From the NCBI GenBank assembly GCA_002946415.1, contig NJPS01000021.1:1-64000 (forward strand): 64,000 bases of DNA, in the 5' to 3' direction. Under the pieces are notes generated by a model, which saw only the letters and a list, made by a program, of their open reading frames with translations, ran no database searches and had not been told where the DNA came from. The DNA is from Rutstroemia sp. NJR-2017a BVV2. Its lineage: Eukaryota; Ascomycota; Leotiomycetes; Helotiales; Rutstroemiaceae. Below are positions 34,180-45,540 of this stretch, one piece after another; the stretch's first letter is position 1, and each line of letters starts with the position of its first letter. The position numbers were made by a program, and so were the translations under genes.

Positions 34180-34911
34180 ATGTCCTTCCAACCCCCTTCA
34201 ACAACCTCTGACCCCTCTCCATTTCTACGACTACCAGCAGAAATTCGGAATCAGATATACATGCACCTCGTCCCCAATGGCCCTCTGCACTCTCTTTCGA
34301 ATAAGACGTATCACTTACTAGGAAGAACCCATCGGCAGAAGTGCACCTCCTGCTCTCCAGCAATACTCCGTCTAAACCGAAAGATATACAATGAGGTGAT
34401 TGGATTATGGTACGGATTCGCAATCTATCCATTCTTCCTTCATCGCAAGTCCCAATTCTTGCATCATGAATATCTCACAGACGAAAGATGCGATCTCCCT
34501 GCAAGCCTAAAGCTAGTGAGATCCCTGGTCATAATGACAATTCCTCGCATACCCCTTCAACAAACACGTGTCGGCGCTAGCTGGGCCTCGGATTCTCCTC
34601 CTGCGTGGATTACTCATATGGCCAACTTGTTAGCCGACAGCAAGTGTCTGGAGCACCTCACAATCCATCTCGATGTGCTGGTCCATACCTGGGTAGGCAT
34701 TACGAAATCCGAGGAAACGATGCGTGCGTCTTTGGAGAAGACATTGAGTCCGTTTCGAGTAATTCGAGGTTTATCGAAAATCACTACGACGTTTTCGAGG
34801 AGCACACGTCGTGTGTTAGCGGTCGACACGCCGCCGGGGACGGAGGCGGATGCGGAACATTGGGCACGCGCCTATTTGGATGAGTTCGAAGCTGGTATGC
34901 TTCGCAAGTAG
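34180..34911 (+). CDS. Short protein with F-box-like 'FLRLPAEIRNQIY' motif (DUF7730/2EXR-like)
   Basis: A single-exon 243-aa frame. Residues 13-32 read 'PFLRLPAEIRNQIYMHLVP', the hallmark start of a very large ascomycete family of uncharacterised, F-box-like or 2EXR/DUF7730 proteins. 'SPAILRLNRKIYNEVIGLWYG' matches the second conserved block ('LLrvNRqIyaEa..llY'). The rest ('SLKLVRSLVI', 'CLEHLTIHLDV') follows the usual pattern of a first beta-alpha segment. No catalytic residues are visible. Members are abundant and fast-evolving, and the function is unknown. The length is typical for the family. Confidence 0.75.
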   Translation: MSFQPPSTTSDPSPFLRLPAEIRNQIYMHLVPNGPLHSLSNKTYHLLGRTHRQKCTSCSPAILRLNRKIYNEVIGLWYGFAIYPFFLHRKSQFLHHEYLTDERCDLPASLKLVRSLVIMTIPRIPLQQTRVGASWASDSPPAWITHMANLLADSKCLEHLTIHLDVLVHTWVGITKSEETMRASLEKTLSPFRVIRGLSKITTTFSRSTRRVLAVDTPPGTEADAEHWARAYLDEFEAGMLRK

Positions 34912-35991
34912 GATGGTCTGAATGCTTTACTTGATTATGTGCTTTAAAATAGATTCTTATCTTGTCACAGCTGCTGTAAAATCTTTCCAATACTCTCCAC
35001 CATGCGGCCATACGGGGCTATCAGTCTGTTCCTACTTCCTAGTCAACAACTCAGGATCAAATAGGGTGTGATGTATCTCGTCGGAGCTTGGAAATAGATA
35101 CACAGGGGCCATCAACAATTATGTAGGATGAAGCTATCCAAATGGGATACGACCCCATGCACGAAGGTCTTGGCTGGCTTGCAGTATGATGGTAGTTTCA
35201 AGCTCTCAGGGCGACGGGGATGAGCAACGAATAGGTCGAGCCAATCCACAACAATATGAACACTTTGCAAGTTTGACTGTCAGTGCAATCAGCACATTTC
35301 GGGGACCTGTAGATTAGACATATTTCGGATGAATGCAGACGCTGATCATAATAATGGGCTTATGCCCATAATGAGAAAATCGGTCAAAACTAACCTCATG
35401 TTCAGCAAGTGCACCTTCTACGAGTGCAGCGCTGAACGAGGTAGTCGACTCACATTGACAGAGAATTGTAACCTACTGCTTGTGGTTCATAACCAAATAT
35501 ATTACCAACTGGATTATTATCTTAAGATGGTTGACGTTGGCTCTCCTATGTTTGTTTGTATCTTGCGACAACCGATACTAGGGATACCGCCTAGAAACCC
35601 CCGCAAAATACGTCCAATCTTGACTACTTTGAATATTTTCTCAAAATCCGAAAATTGTTATTTATATTTCAAAACATCGTGAAATGATAAATATACTTTT
35701 TCTAATCGTCTCCACGTTTCAAAATAATGAAAGACTTAGATTGAGTTTCTCGGATGTTTTTCTGTTGCCTTCGCACCCGGCACCTGAAGAAAACCTCCGC
35801 ATTGCCGTCGCACGAGCGCAGATGCGACGGGCTGGGAACACACCGTTGCAAGTTCTATTATTGGACACGTAACTAGCAAGCCGACTATATACATTCTGTT
35901 GATTACGATTATTTACAGATTACCTAATTCCTCATTTTCTTGCATTGAACCCTTCATTGGTTCAAGCCCACCATGATATGCCGCCTCCATT
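34912..35991. other. Intergenic, no gene seen
   Basis: Lies between the 3' ends of two converging genes. Short plus frames at 35329-35682 and 35684-35872 lack any recognisable motif or splice support. Confidence 0.4.
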
Positions 35992-37216
35992 CTAATCACG
36001 AATACTGTTTGCTTGTTTTCTAATCCAAGCTTCGACAACCTTAAAATACTGGACATTGTTCTTCTCCAAGAATCCGAAATGACCGTTGCCGTGGACACCA
36101 TAATCGCTCATCTTAATCCAATCGGTCTTGACTCCGACTTGGTTAAGATATTGGATCACACAATGTTCATACGTGATATGCGGCGACGCCTCACCGGTGA
36201 AGGCGGCATATGGAACCTTCGCAACATTTGGTAGGGTGTGAATGGTGTAATTGCCGGCAGTGCTTTGCTGGATGCAAGATCTGTTCGCAGGAGTATCTTC
36301 ACCCACAGTCTCGGTGACAAGCTCAGTGTAATTGGAGATGGGAGGGTCATAGTTTAAGTTCGAGACGGTTAGTCCAAACGGTCTTGCGGCTGTCCTACCA
36401 ACCGATGATGTCGTGTTGCCGGTGTATGACTCGAAGGGAATATTTCCAGGCTCCAGGTTCGCGCTTCCAAGGACAAGATCCGGGCATTCGTCTGAAATTA
36501 CGATTGGGTGGACGGCACCAATGGAGTGAGATACGAGGAACGAAGGCCCGATTAGTTGCAGAAGTTGACAACCGGCTGCGCGCATGGAGATTTCTTGTCG
36601 CGTGTTGTTTGTTGTCAATGGGATGAAGCCGCTCTCAAACGCATCGAAAGTCGCGTCGCCACGAAGTCCACTGCCTGGCCATTGATTGTGCAATTGACTT
36701 TGGGGATAGGCATTTGCAGTCTCAGGAGCAGTGAAGCCAACTTCACTGATGTTTGCAGTCGACCCGATTCTCAGAGGGTATCCTGTCAAATCGTTCTGCG
36801 TTCCACGACCAACGGAAGTCTGATCTACGATATACACCATGTAACCCAGGTCCAAGAACATTGAGGCGAATCCTTTACGGTTGTCTGGGGTATTCAACCA
36901 GGTCTAAGACACCATCAGCATTTGTTAGTCGTTTGATATTGGAAAAGTAACGCACCGCACCGGATATTCCGCCTCCATGAAACAGAACTAAAGGATATGG
37001 TTTTTGAATGCCGAGCAAAGGCGTCAATTTCTCGACATACATCTGATCATAGGTCAAGAGCCCAATCGCGGCATTGACATAGTGGCCCCCAACCCAGAAA
37101 ACGTCCCGCTTGTAGAGCGCTTCTGCAGATCGACATTGTGGTTTGATCCCATTGATACCGGTACAGTCCAACGTAGCCGTTGCGGCGCCAAGCAGGAGAG
37201 TCCAAAGCAACAACAT
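35992..37216 (-). CDS. Secreted alpha/beta-hydrolase (esterase/lipase-like)
   Basis: Two exons, 37216-36956 and 36903-35992, joined in phase 0 over a 52-nt intron with CGACTAAC branch (390 aa). Signal peptide 'MLLLWTLLLGAATATLDC'. The oxyanion-hole strand reads 'YPLVLFHGGGISG' followed by 'WLNTPDNRKGFASMFLDLGYMVYIVDQ'. The nucleophile elbow is 'SFLVSHSIGAVHP': the first Gly of GxSxG is replaced by Ser, giving S-H-S-I-G. A late 'GVHGNGH' supplies the likely catalytic His. At least five N-x-S/T sites support secretion. This matches fungal secreted alpha/beta hydrolases of about 350-400 aa. The substrate is probably an ester and is unknown. Confidence 0.85.
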
Positions 37217-39434
37217 TTTGGATAAATGAATGGGACTGAAAACGAGGATGAAGTTACGAAAGAATCTTTTGCCAAAAGTCCCCAGGACTTAAAATAAAGT
37301 TTTAATTGATTAACAGAATCGCATCGGGCCAAGTAAACCTGCTCATGGAGACAATCTTACGAGATGAACTATAGTGGACTTGCATAGTAATTCGGACATT
37401 GTTCTTCCTGTCTAGATCATTTTGGTATGCATTCCCTGAGGGCTAGGCTGCTAGGTCGACCAGAAAGATGGAATATGCCGATCTTTCTCTTATTCAAACA
37501 GGACGAGGTCATTTCTCGGGGCGGGGTTTTATGCACATGCTAGAACTTCGCGTAGGCTTAAGATTTGCTATTTGGGCCAAGTACGAAGTATATCGGCTAC
37601 CCGCCACTCCTTGTCCAACCTTGTCAATAGCTAGGGAATAACTTTTGAAGATGTTCAGATACCGTCCTCTTCCCGTGCGGATGCGATTGGCTTTAATCCG
37701 CGGCACTTGAGCCCGTTGTATAAAACAAAATGGGATTTTTCTGATGAGATGGAACATTCGTTCATCAATCTTCAGGCTTAGGTGCGGCAACACCCTGAAT
37801 GTCGCGAGTTCCAGGGTTGTTGCACAGTGCTTGTTAGCGGCAGGCCTAGCCTAAGAGTCAAAGAGGGGCGTTCCTACAGTGGATTAGCTTCCACCGCGGT
37901 TCGGTAATCGTACGTCGAATCACGACTCACGAGTCATGTCTCCCGCGTGCGCAGGAGGAATTCAATAAAGCAAAATCCTTTTTCAGTCTTTCCATGATCG
38001 AATGCTCCTCCTCCAGCCTCCCAGCGGACAGCGGAAGGCTAGGCTCCTGACGATTTGCGTTGTTAAGTGGGCGGACCTTTAATTGTGGGTTATGGGATGA
38101 TATCTTCCAAGCGAAGGGCTGAAGTTCCGAAATTTATGCGCAAATAACGTTTGATGATCATCTCTTTCATTTTGCCGAAGTGGAGAGAACTACGGAGCGT
38201 CATCTCTCATTTCAGCCAATGAGGCCACGTGCGGAGGGGGTTCCTGTCTGCGTTGATGCTTGCCGTTGATCTGAAGATAAGGCTAAGTTGAGGCAGTTTC
38301 TACGGAGGTAGTGGATCTACTCTTCGTTTTTGAAGCGGGTTCCGTATTACTTGGTCTCGAGGATAAATACTTGTAGTCTCTGTTGCTCCACGATCTAAAT
38401 TCTAGCCAATCAAGCAGCACAGAATAGCTTGCTTCCGCGAGCTGATTGGGTGAAAATAATTAGTGTAAGAACAGGGACTACAAGTATTTATCCTCGAGAC
38501 CAAGTATTGCCAAGCTCAAGGGGTTGAACTTTCACGGGTTTTTTTCCTATGATGGAAAAAGTATAACACACGTTGTTGAAGCCTCCGTTCGTGCCAAGTA
38601 CACCTCGGTGTGGTTATTGGAGGGTCTTTCGAGCGATACCCAAAAGCCACTTAAACTTTTGGTCTTTCTATCTCATTCGTTGGAAGAAGGTTTTCTTTAA
38701 CCCGCAGAACGCTGAATTCTAAATACCCTTGAAGTCGTGGGAAGTCCTCGTGTTCATGATTTGTCCCAATGACCCGGTATATGGCTAGAGCCTGCATTCC
38801 TACCCTGCCTAAGAACCTGTGGAACTCAAGATCGCGTTACACAATATCGCGAGAAAAGTTAAAATCAGCAAGGCGAGATGGTGATACAGTACAAAGGAAT
38901 CTCCTGTCTCTTTCTCTCCCTCTCAGTCTCCAGGTTTTAAGATACGGTACGTAGGGATTAGGCGGTCGATAGTTAGATTTTCTCTATTCCGGATTACTAT
39001 TTAGTAAAATAATGGATACCTTTGACCGTTTCAGTCCGGGATGGTCCTTTACTGCCGGGGGAGGAGCTCGAATTGTACAAGGTCTTCACCTTGTATTAAC
39101 CTCTTTATTCTAAGCCGCGGCCGTCACCGTTACTGCGATTTCCCTACCTCTATAATAGTTTCATGTTATCTTCAGTACTATGCAACTGGGAGCATTTCAG
39201 CCTGAATATTGCCATGTCGTCTCCATTGTTCCTTCCTATGTGTCCTTCGACTTGCTGTCTCCTTTTGTTCTCATGTATGTACCTGTTTGATCTGCGGCCT
39301 TGCAACTCCTTACGAGGTTCGTTTCAATGAAGATACAATACATTCTCTCTCCATCTCGCTCCTTCTCAATCGTTTTCCTACGGAGTTGAGCCGAATCGGA
39401 ACTTTTCAGTTGTTGGTCCTACCTTCAACAAATC
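37217..39434. other. Divergent intergenic region with a MITE
   Basis: About 2.2 kb between the hydrolase and the rhodopsin-domain gene. Apart from the element at 38350-38504, nothing coding is recognised. The region 39209-39434 is likely the leader of the rhodopsin-domain gene. Confidence 0.45.
38350..38504. mobile_element. 155-bp MITE with about 33-bp terminal inverted repeats, TA flanks
   Basis: The left end reads CTTGGTCTCGAGGATAAATA then CTTGTAGTC, and the right end is its reverse complement with one mismatch. TA lies at 38348-38349 and at 38505-38506. A second, inner inverted repeat (CCAATCAAGC / GCTGATTGG) means the whole sequence can fold into a hairpin. No coding capacity. It is unrelated in sequence to the larger MITE at 25.5 kb. 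Confidence 0.9.
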
Positions 39435-41138
39435 ATGTCTTCAATAATCTCCACTTCCGCCACAGTAACATATCCCACTTCCATCCCCACCGGTACCATC
39501 TCTGCACTCATCGGTCAACCTCCAAATACAACCAATGACTACTACATCGTAAACTATCTCCTCATCGCCTTCGGCAAAACCACATCCCCTCTCAAAGGCA
39601 TCGCCATCCCGCCCTTCAAACCCGACAACTATGTCTACACCCCGCGCGGCCCCTCCATCCTCGCCGGCATGTCCGTCGCCATCGCGATCATGGCTCTGAT
39701 CACCATCGCCCGTCTCATAGTCCGTTTCTGTGGCCGTGGACTCGTTTTCGGACTCGACGATCTATTCATTGTCCCCGGCGCCCTCCTCGCCATCACCTGG
39801 CCGTCTCTGCAAATCATGGCCGTCATCTACGGCGGCGCCGGAAAACACATGTGGGATGTGACGTATGAGGAGTACGGATATTTCAAACGCTACACGAATC
39901 TCTCCAAAGTTACCTTCTTCGTCTCAGTCGGGATCGTTAAAGTCTCGATCTGTTTTTTCAACCGTCGTCTTACTAGCATGACGAGTAAAACCTGGCTCTG
40001 GTTCAATAATATCTTTCTCGTTCTTCTTTTCGTCTACATTATGGTTAGTCTGTTCTGGGATATATTCAGCTGCTCGCCGGCGTATGCGGGCTGGGATCCG
40101 ATTCGGATAGGCAGGGAGAACATTAAACCGAAGTGCTTCTCGGTTAGCATATTGGGGACAATTCTCAGTACTATTCATGTGGTCATGGATTTTGGGCTAT
40201 TAGCTGTTCCACTCATCGTGTTGTGGAAGGTTAAGATGGGTTGGAAGACAAAGTCGAGGCTATATTTTGTTTTTAGTATTGGTATGATGAGCGCGGTTGG
40301 GAGTATCTTCAGACAGATTGAGCAGGGGAAGTTGGCATCTGATGTCCTTTGTAAGTGGCCTTGTCTTTTTTCCTTTTCCGCATCGTGCAGGAAAACTTCA
40401 GCGGGTTTGCGAAGAACTGTGTTTAAGTCTGGGGTTGAGCCATGATGGCGGACTGCACACTTAATTTTCCCAATGCCTTTGGAACAAGCTCTTGTACCGC
40501 ATTGGTAACTCGGCTTTCGGACGTCAAATTTCCAAACCGGCCAGACTTTCTGCAGCACAAGCTCCCTCCAATTTGTTTTACCTAGGAAACGCAAACTAAC
40601 CACCACCCCCTCAGATACCTTCAAGCCCCTCGAAGACTGGACCCTAGTCGACCTCACCCTCGGCGTCGTCGCCGCCTCCCTCCCCGTCCTCAGCGCCATC
40701 ATCCCCGCGCGCTGGCGCTCCATCCACTCCACATCTCACAAATCGCCATCGCAAGGGGGATCCTACCCCCTCAGCCGCATCGGTCGCCGAACCAGCATCT
40801 CCGGGAAACGCGCCGTAACCGACAGCGAGGAGAACATAGTGCGCACGGACGTCGTCGAGCTGAGCTGGGTGCGAAGGGAGGATATGAGTCCTGGACAAGG
40901 GATCGCAGGGGAGGGAGACATGAAGCGGGATCCGCATAGTAGAAGCGAGAGTCAGAGTGGTGTGGGGAGGGTAAAGACGAGTTTTAGTCGGACGAGAGGC
41001 GCGGTGGGGTTGGGTTCGAAGAGGGGGGAGGAGAGTGAGGATGAGGGGAATGATCCGGCGAAGTGGAGTGGTGCGGCGGCGGTGGGGAAGGGAGGTGCGA
41101 ATGGGTATACGGTTGAGATTAAAGGTGACGAAACTTAG
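39435..41138 (+). CDS. Fungal rhodopsin-domain integral membrane protein (seven TM)
   Basis: Two exons, 39435-40350 and 40615-41138, joined in phase 1 over a 264-nt intron (479 aa). The N-terminus is Ser/Thr-rich and extracellular. About seven hydrophobic segments follow from residue 75 to 335. Family marks: 'RLIVRFCGRGLVFGLDDLFIVPG' (R..R....GLDD), 'YGGAGKHMWD', 'KVSICFFNRRL', 'CSPAYAGWDP', 'DFGLLAVPLIVLWKVKMGWKTKSRLYFVFSIG' and, after the splice, 'YTFKPLEDWTLVDLTLGVVAASLPVLSAIIP'. This is the fungal 'rhodopsin domain' family (PF20684), despite the name not known as retinal proteins; some resemble PTH11-type receptors. The tail of about 125 residues is basic and Ser/Gly-rich. The second exon is confirmed by the family's last TM. 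Confidence 0.85.
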
Positions 41139-41517
41139 GTTGGATTGGTCGAGTCGGGACATTGGAAATACGAAAATTTAATCAAAATATGGGGTTTAAA
41201 CGAATATGGCGTTTTGGGACATCAAGGAGGAAAGCGATCAATTATAGATACCATGGCCGACTGGTCAATCAATGGACGACTAGAGGGCTTGCATTATATG
41301 AGAAATGAGCTCTACAGGAAAGGGATTATAAAATCCATAAACTTGGATGGTAGGATACTGATACAGTACTCGAAAAGATATATTTGAGAATAATACCAGA
41401 TCTAGCTATACAATTGTATTAACACAATCAAGAATTATACTTTCTTTCCATATTATTAATTGTATGAGATGATCTCTACTGGGCAAACATTAATGTCGCT
41501 GATACAAGACAGCCTCC
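41139..41517. other. Short convergent intergenic region
   Basis: AT-rich, between two converging genes; no feature seen apart from likely polyadenylation regions. Confidence 0.4.
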
Positions 41518-43972
41518 TCAAATCAACATCCCCACCACTCCACCCATTGCGAACATCCACATTAAAGTCTTAAGCCCTAGATCTTTACTCTTCCCCGCAG
41601 CACCAGTGAAAACAAACGGTGTGATTATCCCCGAACCACTACTTCCACTCGCACTCGTCGTACTCGTCGTCTGCACCGCCACAACCCCCTTCATCGACCC
41701 CGTCGACGACACCACCGCCGTCAAACTGCTCATCACGACCGACACCACCTGCACAGTCGTGACCTCTCCTCCCTTCCCCGTCACCACAACACCCGCCGTA
41801 CCCGCCGCCAAGCTAACCACCTGCCCGTCGCTCAATGTTGCCGCCTCGCCCCCTTGTGTCAGCGTCTTCCCCTGCACGACTGCCTCATCGCCGTTCGAGC
41901 CAGCCACAGCTACCACTGTAATCATACTGCTTCCCGAACTTTGCGTTTGCGTTTGCTTTTGCGCTTGCGGGGCTGCTGCGGAGTAGGTTGAGACTGCTCC
42001 GCCGGGGTACGCGACTACCAGGCCATCTGCACCCAGCGTAGCGACTGCGTTGCTTCCGGCCAGAGTAACGGCTGGGCCATTGAGCGCTAGGGTTTGAGAG
42101 CCGATGATGAGACTAGATGCGCCTGCAGATGGAGCGGCGATTATCTGACTTCCAATCGTGGCAATTGGTTGCGATGGAGTAGAAGAAGCAGGGAGTGCGT
42201 AGGTGGTCTTCTCGCCACTCGAACCTTCGATCACGAGACCATCAGCAGCGAACGTCGCGACAGATTTGGAGCCTGAGAGGGTGACGGCTGGACCACCTAA
42301 GGTGAGGGTTTGAGAACCGACGAGAAGCGTAGATGCGCCGGCTGATGCGGATATTACTTGCGCGTTTGGGAGAGTGGCAATTGGCTGGGGGTTGGCGGCT
42401 GCGCTAGCGACGGCTTCCGCGGAGGCGGGAAGAGTGTAGATGCTGGAAGAACCACTGTCTACGTTGACGATTGCTAGGCCAGAGGGTGTGAGTTGGATGA
42501 CGGAAGAGGAGATGGTAATTGGTTGGCCTTGGAGAGATGCTGTCTGGCCGCCGATTACGACCGCGGAGCCACCTGGGACGGCGGAGATGACTTCTGATCC
42601 TACTGTGGCGATTGGAACTGGTGCGATCGCTTCAGCTGAGCTGGGTTGTGCGACGCTGACGACTGACGTAGCGGGCTGTGCGGAGTTTCCGATGGTCGTG
42701 GGCGCTTGAACGTTGTTTACCGATGTTGCGGGTTGAGCGGGATCACTAGCAGTGGTTGGGTCTTGAACGCTGTTTACTGAAGTTGCAGGCTGTTTTACAT
42801 CAAAAGTGCTAGTTGATTCTGAAACAACATTTGCAATTGATGACTTTTCTGGATCTTTCGCAGCCGTAGTTGTAGGTTCAGGCTTTGTGATCGCTGTATT
42901 CGCAGGTTGATTCGTCGAAGGTGTCTGAGCTGCGACTGCTGTCGAAGTCGTTGAGGCTTTGGCCGTAGAAGTTGGAAGCAGTCCATTCACAGGAGGAACT
43001 GCTCCTGGTGGATCATACAAGCCGAATCTGGCATTGTCGGCTCCGCAATGTCTGTAGTAGGGAAGTCCAAGTGTTTCAATTGCTAGGGAGGGGATTGCCA
43101 ACGCAGGGAAACATTTATTGTACTCATTGGCCATAGCATGGTCATTGATTATTGCTCCATTGGTAGAAGCAGCTGTCATAGTGAGCGTCGAACAACCATT
43201 GATGATATCTGTAAGGGTGAGCATGGTTGGAGGGGTGGTGTTCACGTGTTGATCCGTGGCTGTATATAGAGCGATTGTTGATACATCTGTTGGGTCTAGA
43301 GGAATCACTATGTCCTTCATTGTAGGCCCGACTTGACCACAGTCGTTATAAACGCTGATTGTGTTGATGACCATATACATGGAGGGCGAAGTCCTGATTT
43401 GATTAGCACGGAATTTTAAAGTCTGACGGGAATACACACATTGTGATACCAATAGCTTCATTGTAGTACGTTGACGGATACGTAACATTTCCACTCGCGG
43501 GAGGAAAGTATGAAAGCTGTACTGTCCCAGCGAAACTATCCAGAAATCAGTACATATCTTATTCGATATAATCATTCGCTCCTACATATGACATGGTGTC
43601 CATACGACTTGAGGGATATTTCCATTTAAATTCCACTGAGTACAGGTATTGATAGGAATGCTTTGATTTCCCCAATATGGGCTTCCCGGAGTGATCGGAA
43701 ATAACTCAGTAGTTGACTGTCCTCCATCTGGCAACGAAGCTAATGGGGTGATGGTTGAGGGGATGGAGGTGATGGTTGAGGGGATGGAGGTGATGGTCGA
43801 GGAAGAACTTGACTTCGATGTCGTCGTGGCTACAGAACTAGAATTTGTATAAAGCACTAGACCAGGTCAACCGATAGAACTTCATCGGGTCGCATGTAAA
43901 CATACCAGAAGCATAACAAGAGTTAAAGACCGACAGCAATACTACCCACGACGATACCGATTTACACGCCAT
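41518..43972 (-). CDS. GPI-type cell-wall protein with repeated beta module
   Basis: Four exons on the minus strand: 43972-43906, 43856-43586, 43535-43440 and 43393-41518 (769 aa), introns of 45-50 nt, frame kept at each junction. Signal peptide 'MACKSVSSWVVLLSVFNSCYAS'. A conserved N-terminal domain follows: 'CTQWNLNGNIPQVVWTPCH', 'FAGTVQLSYFPPASGNVTYPSTYYNEAIG' and 'INTISVYNDCGQVGPT'. After a Ser/Thr/Pro-rich part, a module of about 60-70 residues repeats at least three times ('GASTLLVGSQTLTLGGPAVTLSGS-xVATFAADGLVI'). The C-terminus is Ser-rich and ends in a hydrophobic segment ('LKTLMWMFAMGGVVGMLI'), typical of a GPI-anchor signal. It is probably covalently wall-bound. The splice of exon 3 was chosen because it restores the N-terminal family motif. 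Confidence 0.8.
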
Positions 43973-45540
43973 TATCGAATCCCAAAGAAATAAACAACAA
44001 ACTAAAAGAGCGTGATTGGCGAACGAAGTAACAAGAAGAAAGATGCATCAAAGACGTTGACACGGAAAGCCAGGATATAATACTTCCATGCTTTCAAACG
44101 CATCTAGAGCATATCTTGCCCAAGGCTATTTTTGACAGCAGGCAAGCCCCATTTCGTCCAATCACTGATACGCACTGCTCGTTCAGTCATCTGGAGGAAG
44201 ACGCCGATAGTTCTTTGCTTCGTGGCAACCAAGGATCCCTTGACTGTAGCCCTTGACTGCAGGATCTAGTCTGTAAGATCACCTCCAGGTAAGATTGATC
44301 GAGAAAAATTGATCAAACCGACGCGAGGAGGAGCATTAAAGTGTTAATCCGACGACTGGGTAGATTGTTTATCGAAGACTCCATCTAACCTGCACGTAGC
44401 CTTGGAAATCCAAATCAGTTTGGGCCTTAGGGTCAAATGAGCGGTAGACTGACAAGGAGGACACTTTTGGCCCCCAGCTCTCCGCGATAACATCTCAAGA
44501 AATGGGGTGAAGTGGATTGGATGTGGAAATACGAGAAGCTTGATTGAAGAAGAGCACAGATGTAGTAGATTGCTCTCGTTCGTTTAGGATAGAATAAAAA
44601 TTATCTCAAAGGGGAACCGATGTGACTTCATGCGCGGTCGTATGTCTTACGTTTGGAAAGGGAAAGGTCAAGACTCTAAAGCAGGTACATTTTTAGCCCA
44701 AACATGGGGTAAGCGTGGCACAGTCCTTGGTGATCTGTGATTGGCTGCCCGAGTGATAAGCTTAACGGCTTCAGGTTTAGCTTCGAGCGGTTTTTGTGAT
44801 CTCTAGTCTCGGCCAAAGTTCATCACCATTCTTACAACCTTGGCTGGCACCCGCGCCTAATCGATCACAAATTCACAACATCGTGGCCGCATGGTTCTGC
44901 AGTGATACTCGAGTATCATACGCTCATGACTTCCGAAGTTCCGATCGTGTCCCTTTGATTGTAATCTTCGGGTTACCACAGCGATAGCACAACCGCGTTG
45001 TACCAGATCTTCTCAACCGAGGTTGAAGCGTCTTACGAGGTACGGCTCAGGAGGCTTCCTGTGCCACCGCCTCGCAGCGGAAGAACACATTCGCGACTTA
45101 TAAGATGCTCTACTATCGTCGGAGTCTTACGTTCGCAGTAGCATCGTCTGCGATGGGGAGATTAAGCTTCAGTTTAGCATATCCTCTCAGTATATCCGAT
45201 TTTGCGACAACCATCCAAGAGTGGACCACGTAGGGCCGTGCCGCAGACTCGCAGGTAGAGCAGGGCCTGCTAATTTGCAATCCCAGCTGCTCTCCCCTGA
45301 TATCAATACTTTGGGAACTGCGGAGAATTTCTGCTTCTTGCCTGAGCTTCATTCTTACGCGCCATGGTTACGGAACAGGAAGTCATCTGCGCTTTGGGTT
45401 TACCCCAGTAGGTTAACGTTGTTGATCGGGATCTTATCCGGTATTCTTCCATCATGCTTCACTGCTTTATCGTTCTTCAATCCTAATTTGTCCTCGTTGA
45501 TTTCGGCCATCGATGATTTCATGTCTACAGAACCATCGAC
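43973..45540. other. Divergent promoter region between two surface-protein genes
   Basis: About 1.57 kb shared upstream by the leftward wall protein and the rightward aspartic-protease-like receptor. No gene is recognised; overlapping short frames near 45113-45592 have no family or splice support. Confidence 0.5.

Noticed and set aside
41606..41986. 126-aa plus frame rich in Thr/Pro/Val
   Set aside because: Antisense of the Ser/Thr/Ala/Gly-rich C-terminus of the wall protein.
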